From: Roseibium sp.
Lineage (GTDB): Bacteria; Pseudomonadota; Alphaproteobacteria; Rhizobiales; Stappiaceae
DNA length: 64,000 nt
NCBI GenBank assembly: GCA_017643215.1
Contig: JAEPNV010000001.1
Span: forward strand, 310,001 to 374,000
Reading direction: 5' to 3'
The notes under the pieces are model-generated. The model had not been told where the DNA came from, did not search any database, and saw only the letters and a program-made list of their open reading frames with translations. The position numbers and the translations under genes are program-made. The stretch's first letter is position 1. Each line of letters opens with the position of its first letter. Below are positions 45,405-53,588 of the stretch, in pieces.

Positions 45405-46184
45405 TCAGCTTCGAAGGCGCGCGGTCCAATTGGCAAACGCGTCCGCAATGAGGATCTTGTCGGAGCCGATCACAAATGTGCTGACGCCGGCCGCACGCCA
45501 TTGATCGATCAGGTCCTGGCATTCGGCCGCATCGGAGGAGAACACCGGCATGATGACTTTCAGCCCGGCGCCAATCGCGCAGGCCACCATTTGATTGACC
45601 GCGCGTTGGATTTCGCCCGCGCGCCAGTTGCCGTTCAAACCCATCGACACGGAAAGGTCGAACGGGCCAAACATGATTGCCGCGAGACCGTCGGTCGCGC
45701 AGATCTGTTCAATGTTTGCAAATCCTTCCGTGGTCTCGATCAGCGGAATCGCGCCGACACGCGCTTCTTCCGCTGCAACATAAGCTTCCCAATTGCGAAT
45801 GAAATGCCCGCCCGACCGGCAGCACGGGCATGCGCCGCGAAGGCCGTGCGGGCCAAAACGGGTGGCGGCGACCGCTCTCACTGCCTCCTCGGCGGTCGTG
45901 ACATTGGGCACCACCACATGCCGGATGCCAGCGTCCAGCGCTTTCATGATGTCGGCAGGATCGTTGCGCTGAACGCGGATCGCTGCGGCAATGTCGATGG
46001 CGTCCGCGGCGCGTGCCAGGTTTTCGGCCGCTTCTATTCCGAAGGGCCCGTGTTCGCAGTCGACAATCGTGAACTGGAATCCGTTCAGTCCGATCAGATC
46101 GACCAGTTCGGGCGCCGGGATCTGGGTCCAGGTGCCGAGCACCGTTTCTGGTGACGCAAGCAGGGATTTCAGATCGCGTGTCAT
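45405..46184 (-). CDS. HpcH/HpaI family aldolase/lyase
   Basis: A 259-residue class-II aldolase started at ATG 46184 (MTRDLKSLLA), overlapping the stop of the Rid gene (ATGA). It contains the base-holding FTIVDCEHGPFG, metal ligand Glu in IPLIETTEGF and Asp in IMFGPFDLSVSMG. The loop GACPCCRSGGHF, with three clustered cysteines, is not usual for the well-studied members. The substrate is unknown; family members split or make C-C bonds of 4-hydroxy-2-oxo acids. It ends the operon of TRAP, BKACE and E1-like genes, so it should act on an intermediate of that pathway. Confidence 0.88.
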   Translation of the reverse strand: MTRDLKSLLASPETVLGTWTQIPAPELVDLIGLNGFQFTIVDCEHGPFGIEAAENLARAADAIDIAAAIRVQRNDPADIMKALDAGIRHVVVPNVTTAEEAVRAVAATRFGPHGLRGACPCCRSGGHFIRNWEAYVAAEEARVGAIPLIETTEGFANIEQICATDGLAAIMFGPFDLSVSMGLNGNWRAGEIQRAVNQMVACAIGAGLKVIMPVFSSDAAECQDLIDQWRAAGVSTFVIGSDKILIADAFANWTARLRS

Positions 46185-46585
46185 GCGTCCGCCAGTCCGA
46201 GGATGGCTTTGCACTTGATCTCAACGAGGATCCCCGGCATCGAGAATCCTTTGACGGAAAATCCTGTCCAGGTCGGATAGCGATTGACGAAGAAACGATC
46301 CTTCACGGCCATGAAGGTTTTCAGGTCGGCCATGTCATCGGCAAACCAGGTCTCAAGCTCAACCACATCGTCGAAGCCGGCACTGGCGGCTGTGAGCACT
46401 TTCTCGACGTTTCGGAATGCCTGGCTGAATTGCGCCTCGACGCCCCGAACCACGTTCAGGTCCGCGTCACGCCCGACCTGGCCGGAGATGTAAAGCGTAT
46501 CGCCGATCAGGATACCGGGGGCGTAGTGATAGGTGTCGTAGATGTTCTCCATCCCTTCGGGGACGATGACCTTGCGAATGGGCAT
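46181..46585 (-). CDS. Rid family protein (not the canonical RidA deaminase)
   Basis: A 134-residue YjgF/RidA-fold protein from ATG 46585 (MPIRKVIVPEG). Its strong AGGAGGTGA site contains the stop codon of the upstream gene. The fold pattern is clear (YISGQVGRDADLNVVRGVEAQ, FRNVEKVL). However, the segment that holds the catalytic Arg in RidA (F-P-A-R-S) reads YPTWTGFSV here, with Trp in place of Arg. It therefore belongs to one of the Rid subgroups without the 2-iminoacid deaminase residue, and its role is unknown. Confidence 0.88.
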   Translation of the reverse strand: MPIRKVIVPEGMENIYDTYHYAPGILIGDTLYISGQVGRDADLNVVRGVEAQFSQAFRNVEKVLTAASAGFDDVVELETWFADDMADLKTFMAVKDRFFVNRYPTWTGFSVKGFSMPGILVEIKCKAILGLADA

Positions 46586-46590
46586 CAGTG

Positions 46591-48621
46591 TCACCTCCTG
46601 TAGCACACGGCCTTGACGGCTGCGGCAATGTCCCGGGCATCGGGCATGTACGCCCGTTCCAGACTGTCGTTGTAGGGAACAGGCATTTCCGGCGCGCCGA
46701 CGCGGGCCACCGGCGCGTCCAGCCAGTCGAAGGCTTCCTCGGTGATTGCCGCGGCGATTTCGCCCCCGAAGCCGCCGAATTTCGGCGCTTCGTGGACCAC
46801 CACGGCTCGATTGGTTCTTTTCACGCTTTCCACGACGGTTTCGATATCGAACGGTTTGAACGTACGCGGGTCGATCACCTCCACCGACACGCCGTCCCGC
46901 TCCAGACGTTCGGCCGCCTGAACGGCGCGCTCGACCATGGCAAGGGTGGCAATGACGGTGCAGTCCGCGCCGGGGCGCACAATGCGGGCCTTGCCGGGTG
47001 AAATGACAAAGTCTTGCTCCGGCACCGGTTGTTCTGCGCCAAGGTAGAGGAGTTTGTGTTCCAGAAAGACGACCGGTCCGTCGGATCGGATCGCCGCCGC
47101 CATCAGGCCCTTGGTATCGTAGGGCGTTGATGGCGCATAGACTTCAAGGCCTGGGACATTGACAAATAGGGATTCCAAGGATTGGCAGTGCTGGGCGGCG
47201 AGCCGAATGCCGGCACCCTGGGGGCCGCGGAAGACGACCGGCACCTTGGCCTTTCCGCCCAACATGAACCGCGCCTTGGCCGCCTGATTGACGATGGCAT
47301 CCATCATCAAGGTGACGAAATCCCAAAGCTGCGCCTCGACAATAACCCGTTTGCCGCAAATGGCGGCGCCCACGCCGCACGTGGCGAGCGCGCCTTCGGA
47401 AATCGGTGTGTCGCGCACCCTCTCGCGGCCGAACCTGTCGTAAAGGCCGCGTGTTGTTCCGAAGATCCCGCCGATCCGGCCGATGTCCTCACCAAGTACG
47501 ATGACATCCGGATCCCGTGCCATTTCCTGGTGGAATGCTTCGTTGATCGCCTTTAGATAGGTGATCGGCCGCGCCCCGGGATCAGGTTCGGGTTGACAAG
47601 CGGCCAGTGCCGGTGCTGACACAAACGTTAACGCATTGCCAAGCGTTGGTTCGGGCTGGGCTCTGGCCCAATCAATCGCCGCTTCTATCTCGCCGTTAAC
47701 CTCAGATACGAGCTGCTCGTAGTCAGTATCGTCAACCGCGCCCGCGCGTTTGGCCTGATCGGTGAGGCGCAGAAGCGGGTCGGCGGCTTTCCAGTCCGCC
47801 TCCTCTCCCTCCGGGCGATAGGCCGGAAGGTTGGCGCGCATGGAATGATCGTCCCAGCGGTAGGTGAGGGCCTCGATCAGGGTCGGTCCGTCGCCGGCGC
47901 GGGCGCGCAGCGCGGCCCGTTCAACGGCGGCGTAAACGGCCATCACATCGTTGCCGTTGATGCGCTCCGAGGGCATCCCATAGGCACCGGCGCGCCCGGC
48001 AATGGACGGACCGGCTGTGACGGCTTCGGTCGATGTGGAAAGTCCGTACTGGTTGTTTTCGCAGAAGAAGATCAGCGGCAGGGCCCAAACGGCTGCCAGG
48101 TTCATGGCCTCGTGAAAGATGCCTTCGTTGGCCGCACCATCCCCGAAAAACGTGATCCCGATGTTTCCGGAGCCGTTGAGCTGTTCGGCAAGGGCAGCGC
48201 CGGTGCCGAGTCCCATTCCCGCGCCGATGATACCGTTGGCGCCAAGGATGCCGTTTTCAAAATCCACGATGTGCATGGATCCGCCGAGCCCGGCGCAAGA
48301 ACCGGTCGCCTTGCCCATCAGTTCCGCGAACATTTCCCTGATATCTGCGCCTTTCGCGATGGTGTGCCCGTGGCCGCGATGATGCGTCAGGATGAAGTCG
48401 TTCGGCAAAAGCACATGGCATGCGCCGACCGCGATCGCTTCCTGACCGACGCTGGAGTGTGCGGTGCCTTTGATCACGCCTTGCAGAAAAAGCTCTCTAG
48501 CACGCGTTTCAAAGCGCCGGATTTGAAGCATGAGGCGAAGCGCTTGCCTCAGGTCGGCAGGTCCCAACCGATTGCTCGGCGCTTGGCGGTTAAGGGTATC
48601 GAGGATTGATACGCTCGCCAT
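46591..48621 (-). CDS. Fused E1 alpha-beta thiamine-diphosphate 2-oxoacid dehydrogenase component
   Basis: A 676-residue fusion. Residues 1-335 are an E1-alpha domain with the TPP signature GDGAANEGIFHEAMN and NNQYGLS; residues about 345-676 are an E1-beta domain (VIVLGEDIGRIGG, TPISEGALATCGVGAAI, FRGPQGAGIRLAAQHCQSLE). Alpha and beta are normally separate. It would decarboxylate a 2-oxo acid (pyruvate, branched-chain or acetoin-like), but no E2 or E3 gene is in the window. Either it shares an E2/E3 encoded elsewhere or passes electrons differently. It follows dctM by four bases and precedes the Rid gene. Confidence 0.9.
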   Translation of the reverse strand: MASVSILDTLNRQAPSNRLGPADLRQALRLMLQIRRFETRARELFLQGVIKGTAHSSVGQEAIAVGACHVLLPNDFILTHHRGHGHTIAKGADIREMFAELMGKATGSCAGLGGSMHIVDFENGILGANGIIGAGMGLGTGAALAEQLNGSGNIGITFFGDGAANEGIFHEAMNLAAVWALPLIFFCENNQYGLSTSTEAVTAGPSIAGRAGAYGMPSERINGNDVMAVYAAVERAALRARAGDGPTLIEALTYRWDDHSMRANLPAYRPEGEEADWKAADPLLRLTDQAKRAGAVDDTDYEQLVSEVNGEIEAAIDWARAQPEPTLGNALTFVSAPALAACQPEPDPGARPITYLKAINEAFHQEMARDPDVIVLGEDIGRIGGIFGTTRGLYDRFGRERVRDTPISEGALATCGVGAAICGKRVIVEAQLWDFVTLMMDAIVNQAAKARFMLGGKAKVPVVFRGPQGAGIRLAAQHCQSLESLFVNVPGLEVYAPSTPYDTKGLMAAAIRSDGPVVFLEHKLLYLGAEQPVPEQDFVISPGKARIVRPGADCTVIATLAMVERAVQAAERLERDGVSVEVIDPRTFKPFDIETVVESVKRTNRAVVVHEAPKFGGFGGEIAAAITEEAFDWLDAPVARVGAPEMPVPYNDSLERAYMPDARDIAAAVKAVCYRR

Positions 48622-48625
48622 CGGA

Positions 48626-49945
48626 TCACCCGTACACCAGGTTCGGCAGCCACAGCGACAGGCTTGGAAACAGCACGATGATTGCCAGCCCCAGCAATTG
48701 CAGCACTATGAATGGCCACTGCGCGGCATAGATATCCTGGAGCGAGATGCTGTCGGGTGCTGCGCCCTTCAGATAAAAACAAGCAGGGCCGAACGGCGGC
48801 GTCAGGTAGGCGATCTGCATGGACAGATTGAAGACAATACCGAACCAGATCGGATCGTAGCCAAGCGCAATCAGGGTCGGCAGGAAGACCGGCATGGTCA
48901 AAAACAAGATGCCGATCCAGTCGATGAAGAATCCCAGGAGGATGAATACGCCAATCATAATAAGGATGATCACGGCCGGCTCGGCGGAAATGCCGGCCAG
49001 TTGGGCTTTGGCGAACGCAATACCGCCCAAAAGATTGTAAATCCCGATCAGCGCATTGGTGCCGAACACAAGCCAGAACACGACGCCGCAGGTTTTCAGG
49101 GCCTGGATCAGCGCGCCGCTGATCATCTGCCATGACAGTTCCCGCCGGACCCAGGCGGCAACGATCGTTCCGGCAACGCCGAGCGCGGCGCTTTCCGTGA
49201 TTGAAGCAAGACCGGTATAGATCGACATCAAGACGGTGGCGGCAACCAGCATTGGTAACGCAACGCCCTTGAAGAGCTTCAGCTTTTCAGATAGCGGCAT
49301 GGCCAGTTCATCCGCATCCGCAGGCGGTCCGAGCTCCGGATTAAGGTGGCACCGGATCACGATGTAACCGATGTAAAGCGTGGCCAGCAGCAGTCCGGGA
49401 ATGAGCGTCGCCAGGAACAGGTGGGAAATGGAGACCTGGGCCGTGATCCCATAAAAGATCAAAATGATCGAAGGCGGGATCATGGTGCCGAGTGAGCCGC
49501 CGGCGGTGATTGTCCCGATCGCAAGCTTCTTGTCATAGCCGCGCCGCAGCATCTGCGGCAGGGCCACGAGGCCGAGAAGCACGATCTCGCCGCCGATGAT
49601 GCCCGTGGTCGCACCCAAAATGACCGCCACCACGGTCGTGATCACCGCGAGTCCGCCGCGCAAGCCACCGGCGAGGACATGAAAGGCGCGGTAAAGGTCA
49701 CGGGCGACGCCCGAGCGTTCCATGATCGAGGCCATCAGAACGAACATCGGAACCGCCACCAACACGAAGGAGGACACGAACTCGGCCGTACGGCTGCCGA
49801 TGAGAAAAAGCCCGCCGATGCCGAAATTTGTCAGCGCAAGGACAACGGCGATCGCACCGGAGACAAACGCAAACGGCACGCCGATCGCCAACAAGGTGAC
49901 CATGGCGAACAGGATCACGAGAGAGAGAGTTCCGATATCCATCAC
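48626..49945 (-). CDS. TRAP transporter large permease (DctM)
   Basis: A 439-residue permease with the DctM blocks LVAVPMFVLMASIMERSGVA, VILGATTGIIGGEIVLLG, GGSLGTMIPPSIILI and LTPPFGPACFYLKG. The signature loop between segments 4 and 5 differs from the other DctM in this window and resembles the subgroup with large N-terminal insertions. The start overlaps the dctQ stop (ATGA). Confidence 0.94.
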   Translation of the reverse strand: MMDIGTLSLVILFAMVTLLAIGVPFAFVSGAIAVVLALTNFGIGGLFLIGSRTAEFVSSFVLVAVPMFVLMASIMERSGVARDLYRAFHVLAGGLRGGLAVITTVVAVILGATTGIIGGEIVLLGLVALPQMLRRGYDKKLAIGTITAGGSLGTMIPPSIILIFYGITAQVSISHLFLATLIPGLLLATLYIGYIVIRCHLNPELGPPADADELAMPLSEKLKLFKGVALPMLVAATVLMSIYTGLASITESAALGVAGTIVAAWVRRELSWQMISGALIQALKTCGVVFWLVFGTNALIGIYNLLGGIAFAKAQLAGISAEPAVIILIMIGVFILLGFFIDWIGILFLTMPVFLPTLIALGYDPIWFGIVFNLSMQIAYLTPPFGPACFYLKGAAPDSISLQDIYAAQWPFIVLQLLGLAIIVLFPSLSLWLPNLVYG

Positions 49946-50460
49946 ACGCGATCGCCGTCAGAGGCCTGCCGGTTCGGCCGGCGGAAGAAGCGCCACAGTT
50001 GCCTGAGCAGAACGGCAAGAAACAACGCGCACGAGATGAACAGCGCGGCCTTGATGAAGGCTGGCATCGGCGTGTTCCAGGATGTGCCGGAGGTTTCGGG
50101 AATCCAGGTGCCGTCCGGCTGAAACCGGAGCAGCGACCGCTCGGTCAAGCGCCAGGCGGAATAGGTGAGGCCGCCGATATAGACGAGCCCGCACACAAGG
50201 CCGATGAACTCCGCAAGCCGCCGAAAGCCGGGGCTGGCCGCATCGGACAGGAGCGTGATCCGCATATGGGATTTGTCCACCATGCAATACGCGCCGCCGA
50301 TCAAGAATGCGACCGCCGCGAAGATACCCGCGATTTCATGCGCCCAGATTGTGGGCGCGTTGAAACCGTATCGGGCGACAACTTCGAAAACCATCATGAT
50401 GACGATGGCAAGGAAACCGAGCGAAATGCCCGCCCCGAGCCGGAGGATGAACCGATCCAT
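49942..50460 (-). CDS. TRAP transporter small membrane subunit (DctQ)
   Basis: A 172-residue, four-segment protein from ATG 50460 (MDRFILRLGAGISL), behind AAGGCGGG. A start ten codons earlier (50490) would fall in the loop of the hairpin that follows the binding-protein gene and is less likely. It contains IWAHEIAGIFAAVAFLIGG and KSHMRITLLSD, typical of DctQ. Works with the DctM and DctP around it. Confidence 0.9.
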   Translation of the reverse strand: MDRFILRLGAGISLGFLAIVIMMVFEVVARYGFNAPTIWAHEIAGIFAAVAFLIGGAYCMVDKSHMRITLLSDAASPGFRRLAEFIGLVCGLVYIGGLTYSAWRLTERSLLRFQPDGTWIPETSGTSWNTPMPAFIKAALFISCALFLAVLLRQLWRFFRRPNRQASDGDRV

Positions 50461-50478
50461 GACTTGCCCGCCTTGAAG

Positions 50479-50501
50479 CGGGGTGTCCATTGGGCACCCC
50501 G
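50479..50501 (-). other. Stem-loop after a transporter binding-protein gene (4 of 5)
   Basis: CGGGGTG pairs with CACCCCG (7 bp) around a nine-base loop, starting eight bases after the dctP stop and before dctQ. It is the shortest stem of the five. Confidence 0.55.
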
Positions 50502-50509
50502 TATGTGGC

Positions 50510-51517
50510 TTAAAGGATGCCGAGCGAGGTCATGTACGCCCTGTGGCTGTCCACGATGGCCTGGGCGTCTTCGGACTTGGCACCCCAGTCGTTCCAGACC
50601 TCCAGCAACATGTTGCGGAACTTTTCCGCGTCGGCCTCGCCAAACTCGATGAAGGTCACGCCGAGTTCGTTTTTCGCCTTGTCGATCGCGGCGACTTCCT
50701 GGTCGCCGAGCGTCGTCAAAAGGTCGTCCGAAAGGCCGTTGCAGGCCGCTTCGAACTTGGCTTTGGCGTCGTCAGAGAGCTTGTTCCATTTTTCGATGGA
50801 CACCGACATTTCGGTGACCGGCATGGAATGGCGGGCAAACACGGAGTATTTTGCGTTGTTGTACATGCCGAACGCCATGTTCAGTCCGACATTGGCAAGA
50901 TCCGAGGCATCCAGGACGCCGGTTTCCAGCGCGGTGATCGCATCGCCCGGAGCCAGATTGACGAGCGATGCGCCGGCCCGGGTGAGCAGATCCGAAGGCA
51001 ATCCACCCGGTGCCCGGATCTTGATGCCCTGAAAGTCTTCCACATTCTCAATCGGGACTGTCGACGGGATTTGTTCTTGCGGCCAGTGCACGACGCAGAT
51101 CATGTGCAGGCCGTATTTCGCATAGAGCGTGCGTCCAAGTTCCAGGCCCCCGCCTTCGGTGAACCATGTGTCGCGCACGTCCGTGTTTGGATAGGCGGAC
51201 AAGGTGTCTCCGAAAACCGCCATGGCGGGATCTTTGCCGGCAAAGAAAGTGGGGCCGGTGTACTGACCGTCCAGCAGTCCGTTTTCAATGGCGTCTATGG
51301 TTTCTGTCGGCCCAACCACGGCCCGCGCCGGAAACACCTGGATGTCCACCTCGCCATTGGTGTCGGCTTTGAGCTTGGCCGCCATCTCCTCAAAGCCAGT
51401 GGTCGTGGCGGCGCTCGCGCCGAGGAAGGTTTGCATCTTGAACGTTTCGGCACCGGCCGCGCCGGCCGATAGGATCGTCGCAGCGCACGCGGCGCATAAC
51501 ACGGATTTCAATGACAT
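50510..51517 (-). CDS. TRAP transporter substrate-binding protein (DctP)
   Basis: A 335-residue periplasmic protein with signal MSLKSVLCAACAATILSAG (cut near AGAE). DctP features: VFPARAVVGPTETIDAIENG, the carboxylate-binding Arg in FQGIKIRAPGG, and ETGVLDASDLANVG. The ligand is unknown but should be a carboxylate-bearing compound. First of the three TRAP genes, 37 bp after the BKACE gene. Confidence 0.92.
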   Translation of the reverse strand: MSLKSVLCAACAATILSAGAAGAETFKMQTFLGASAATTTGFEEMAAKLKADTNGEVDIQVFPARAVVGPTETIDAIENGLLDGQYTGPTFFAGKDPAMAVFGDTLSAYPNTDVRDTWFTEGGGLELGRTLYAKYGLHMICVVHWPQEQIPSTVPIENVEDFQGIKIRAPGGLPSDLLTRAGASLVNLAPGDAITALETGVLDASDLANVGLNMAFGMYNNAKYSVFARHSMPVTEMSVSIEKWNKLSDDAKAKFEAACNGLSDDLLTTLGDQEVAAIDKAKNELGVTFIEFGEADAEKFRNMLLEVWNDWGAKSEDAQAIVDSHRAYMTSLGIL

Positions 51518-51554
51518 TTTGTATCCTCCCGGTGGTTATGACGCCTGGTTTTTG

Positions 51555-52454
51555 TCAGGCCGCGATGCGGACCTGTGGCATCTCAAGAATGCTTTTGGTT
51601 TCTGCGACGCTTGCCGGTTCGCGCCCCAGCGCCCGGGCCTGTGCGACCACCTTTGCAATCACTTCGGCATTCGTCAGATTGCGTGCCCCGTCGGTGTAGG
51701 CGTAATCGCCAAGCCCGATGGAGATGTGGCCGCCTTCGCGCAGGATCTTGTCGGTTAGTTGGAAGAGGTCGCCCTTGTAGTTCACGACCGTCCAGACGGT
51801 TGCGAAGTCTTTCGGCAGGAACGCCGTATGCGCATCAAGGCCCGCGACGGTTCCAGGATGACCGGCGAAGATGGTCTCGTCGGTCATGCAAAAACAGATG
51901 TAAGCGGGCTGCTTGAGCACGCCCATTTTAAGAAACTGATGGATCTGCCGGGTGAAGCTGACATTCCACGACACCAGATAGGGCTTGAGCCCATGGTGGT
52001 CGATGCGTTCGGCGAAATGCATCAGCGTGCCGGTCGAATTCTTGTAGATGAGATCGGTGGTCTTGTAGGTGCCTTTTTGCGGATCCCACCAATCGACATT
52101 GACGCTGCCGCAGTCCATCGGCGCGAAGTCCGGCGCGGTATCCGCCGACTTCATCATGTCCTCAACCGCCGCAAAACGCCCCGTGGCGTCTGCGTCGTTC
52201 GCGACATAGCCGAGGGTTGGATGGATCAGGATATTTGAACCGGCCCGAATTCCGGCGTTGGTCTCCAGGTAGAAGGCTGAGGCGTGGTCGGGGTCACCGT
52301 CCGCGGTCCGGCCGTGATAGTGCACGATCGCCGCCCCCTCGTCATAGCAGGCCTTGGCATCACGAATGATCTCGGCCGGCAAGAAGGGCACATGCGGATT
52401 CCCGGCCCGCGTGGCGAGTTCATTGACCCGCGCTTCGATGATGACTTTTTCCAA
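51555..52454 (-). CDS. BKACE family beta-keto acid cleavage enzyme (former DUF849)
   Basis: A 299-residue TIM-barrel zinc enzyme. MEKVIIEARVNELATR is the family N-terminus, the zinc-binding motif is AAIVHYHGRTADG, and ISIGLGDYAYTDGARNLTNAE is the C-terminal active-site strand. BKACE enzymes combine a beta-keto acid with acetyl-CoA to give acetoacetate and a CoA ester; the best-known is 3-keto-5-aminohexanoate cleavage enzyme of lysine fermentation. The substrate here is unknown. It is the first gene of the operon and divergent from a PAS-LuxR regulator. Confidence 0.9.
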   Translation of the reverse strand: MEKVIIEARVNELATRAGNPHVPFLPAEIIRDAKACYDEGAAIVHYHGRTADGDPDHASAFYLETNAGIRAGSNILIHPTLGYVANDADATGRFAAVEDMMKSADTAPDFAPMDCGSVNVDWWDPQKGTYKTTDLIYKNSTGTLMHFAERIDHHGLKPYLVSWNVSFTRQIHQFLKMGVLKQPAYICFCMTDETIFAGHPGTVAGLDAHTAFLPKDFATVWTVVNYKGDLFQLTDKILREGGHISIGLGDYAYTDGARNLTNAEVIAKVVAQARALGREPASVAETKSILEMPQVRIAA

Positions 52455-52530
52455 TTTGTCCTCCCGCCCGACAGATCGAGCAGGGCGAAAGATAGAGCCA
52501 TTTTTTCACAAAAGCCATAGATAAGTTATA

Positions 52531-52547
52531 AGTATGTTGATCATACT
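52531..52547. promoter_or_regulatory. Inverted repeat in the BKACE / luxR-type divergent promoter
   Basis: AGTATG, five bases, CATACT, in an AT-rich 117-bp gap. It lies about 25 bp before the regulator start codon and is a candidate operator. Confidence 0.5.
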
Positions 52548-52555
52548 GACCAATT

Positions 52556-52573
52556 ATATTACTTAAGTAATAT
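52556..52573. promoter_or_regulatory. 18-bp perfect palindrome at the regulator start codon
   Basis: ATATTACTTAAGTAATAT, perfect, overlapping the ATG at 52572 by two bases. It could be a LuxR-type dimer site for autorepression. Its position over the ribosome-binding region could also affect translation. Confidence 0.5.
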
Positions 52574-53432
52574 GAAAAGCGTCTCCAAACCCAATCAATT
52601 CGCCGCTGATGTGGCGGCTTTGTTCGATGGCCAGTTTCCCGGCCACACGATGCAGCGCCTGCGCACGCCGGACGGAAGATACCGTTATCTGTATGTGAGT
52701 TCGGGCGTCCGTGAGTCCTTCGGGCTCGACCCGGACAGGCTCATGGCGGCGGATGATGTCGACCATGGCTGGCTTCATCCGGACGATCGGCCTTTGTTCG
52801 TTGGCGCCTTGGAGCGGTCGGCAAAAGACCTGACGCCTTTGGACATTGAAGTGCGGGTGGAAAATCCGAAGGGCGGCTACAAATGGGTCCGGTCTTTGGG
52901 CCGGCCACGACGTTTATCGGATGGCACGGTGATCTGGGATGGCGTCGCTCTGGATGTGACCGACCGGCGCGAGGCGCTGGAGGCTCTGGAACGGGCGCTC
53001 GCCGAAGCCCGGCGCAACGAAATCGCGGAAGGCCGTTTCGCCTATATCGCCGCAGCCGAATTGGCCGGCCCGTTGGCAGACCTCCGCTTGGCTGTTCAGT
53101 CAATCAAGGCGGCGTCAGAGGGCACAGAAGAGGACTTCCCGGGTGCTGCGGCTCAACTTGAGACCGCGTTCAAAAGGTTCGAAATGGCGTTTTCCGCGGC
53201 CCGCGACCTTGTGACGTCGGAGCCGCGACCGGAACCTGTTAAAAAGACGGCCGTCCACAACACCAGTCTCACGCGCCGGCAGAACGAAATACTGACGCTC
53301 ATCCGGCAAGGCGCGTCCAATCGCGACATTGCTGAGCGGTTTGGCATATCGGAAGGGACGGTCAAGCTGCATGTCAGTGCGATCCTAAAACGGCTTGGGG
53401 TTCGCAACCGGACCGAGGCGGCGCACCTTTAA
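52572..53432 (+). CDS. PAS-domain LuxR-family regulator
   Basis: A 286-residue protein. Residues about 35-140 form a PAS/PAC sensor (YVSSGVRESFGLDPDRLM, WLHPDDRPLF, GYKWVRSLGRPRRLSDGTV), a helical linker follows, and residues 222-286 are a GerE/LuxR helix-turn-helix (LTRRQNEILTLIRQG, then SEGTVKLHVSAILKRLGV). There is no kinase or receiver domain, so the PAS domain probably senses a small molecule directly. Divergent from the BKACE-TRAP-E1 operon with two palindromes between, so it probably controls that operon. The start has no clear Shine-Dalgarno site. Confidence 0.88.
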   Translation: MKSVSKPNQFAADVAALFDGQFPGHTMQRLRTPDGRYRYLYVSSGVRESFGLDPDRLMAADDVDHGWLHPDDRPLFVGALERSAKDLTPLDIEVRVENPKGGYKWVRSLGRPRRLSDGTVIWDGVALDVTDRREALEALERALAEARRNEIAEGRFAYIAAAELAGPLADLRLAVQSIKAASEGTEEDFPGAAAQLETAFKRFEMAFSAARDLVTSEPRPEPVKKTAVHNTSLTRRQNEILTLIRQGASNRDIAERFGISEGTVKLHVSAILKRLGVRNRTEAAHL

Positions 53433-53588
53433 ACAGCGATTTCGGTCCGGACGGATTTTCGTGCCTAATCAAATGCGCCGGGCTTTGTTTGCGCGCGGCT
53501 GCCGGTTGGGCCCGATCAGACGGACACCAGGATGACTCTGTCTGATCGGACAACGCGGCCGGATAATTCGGCAGCGAAGGGGCCTGAC

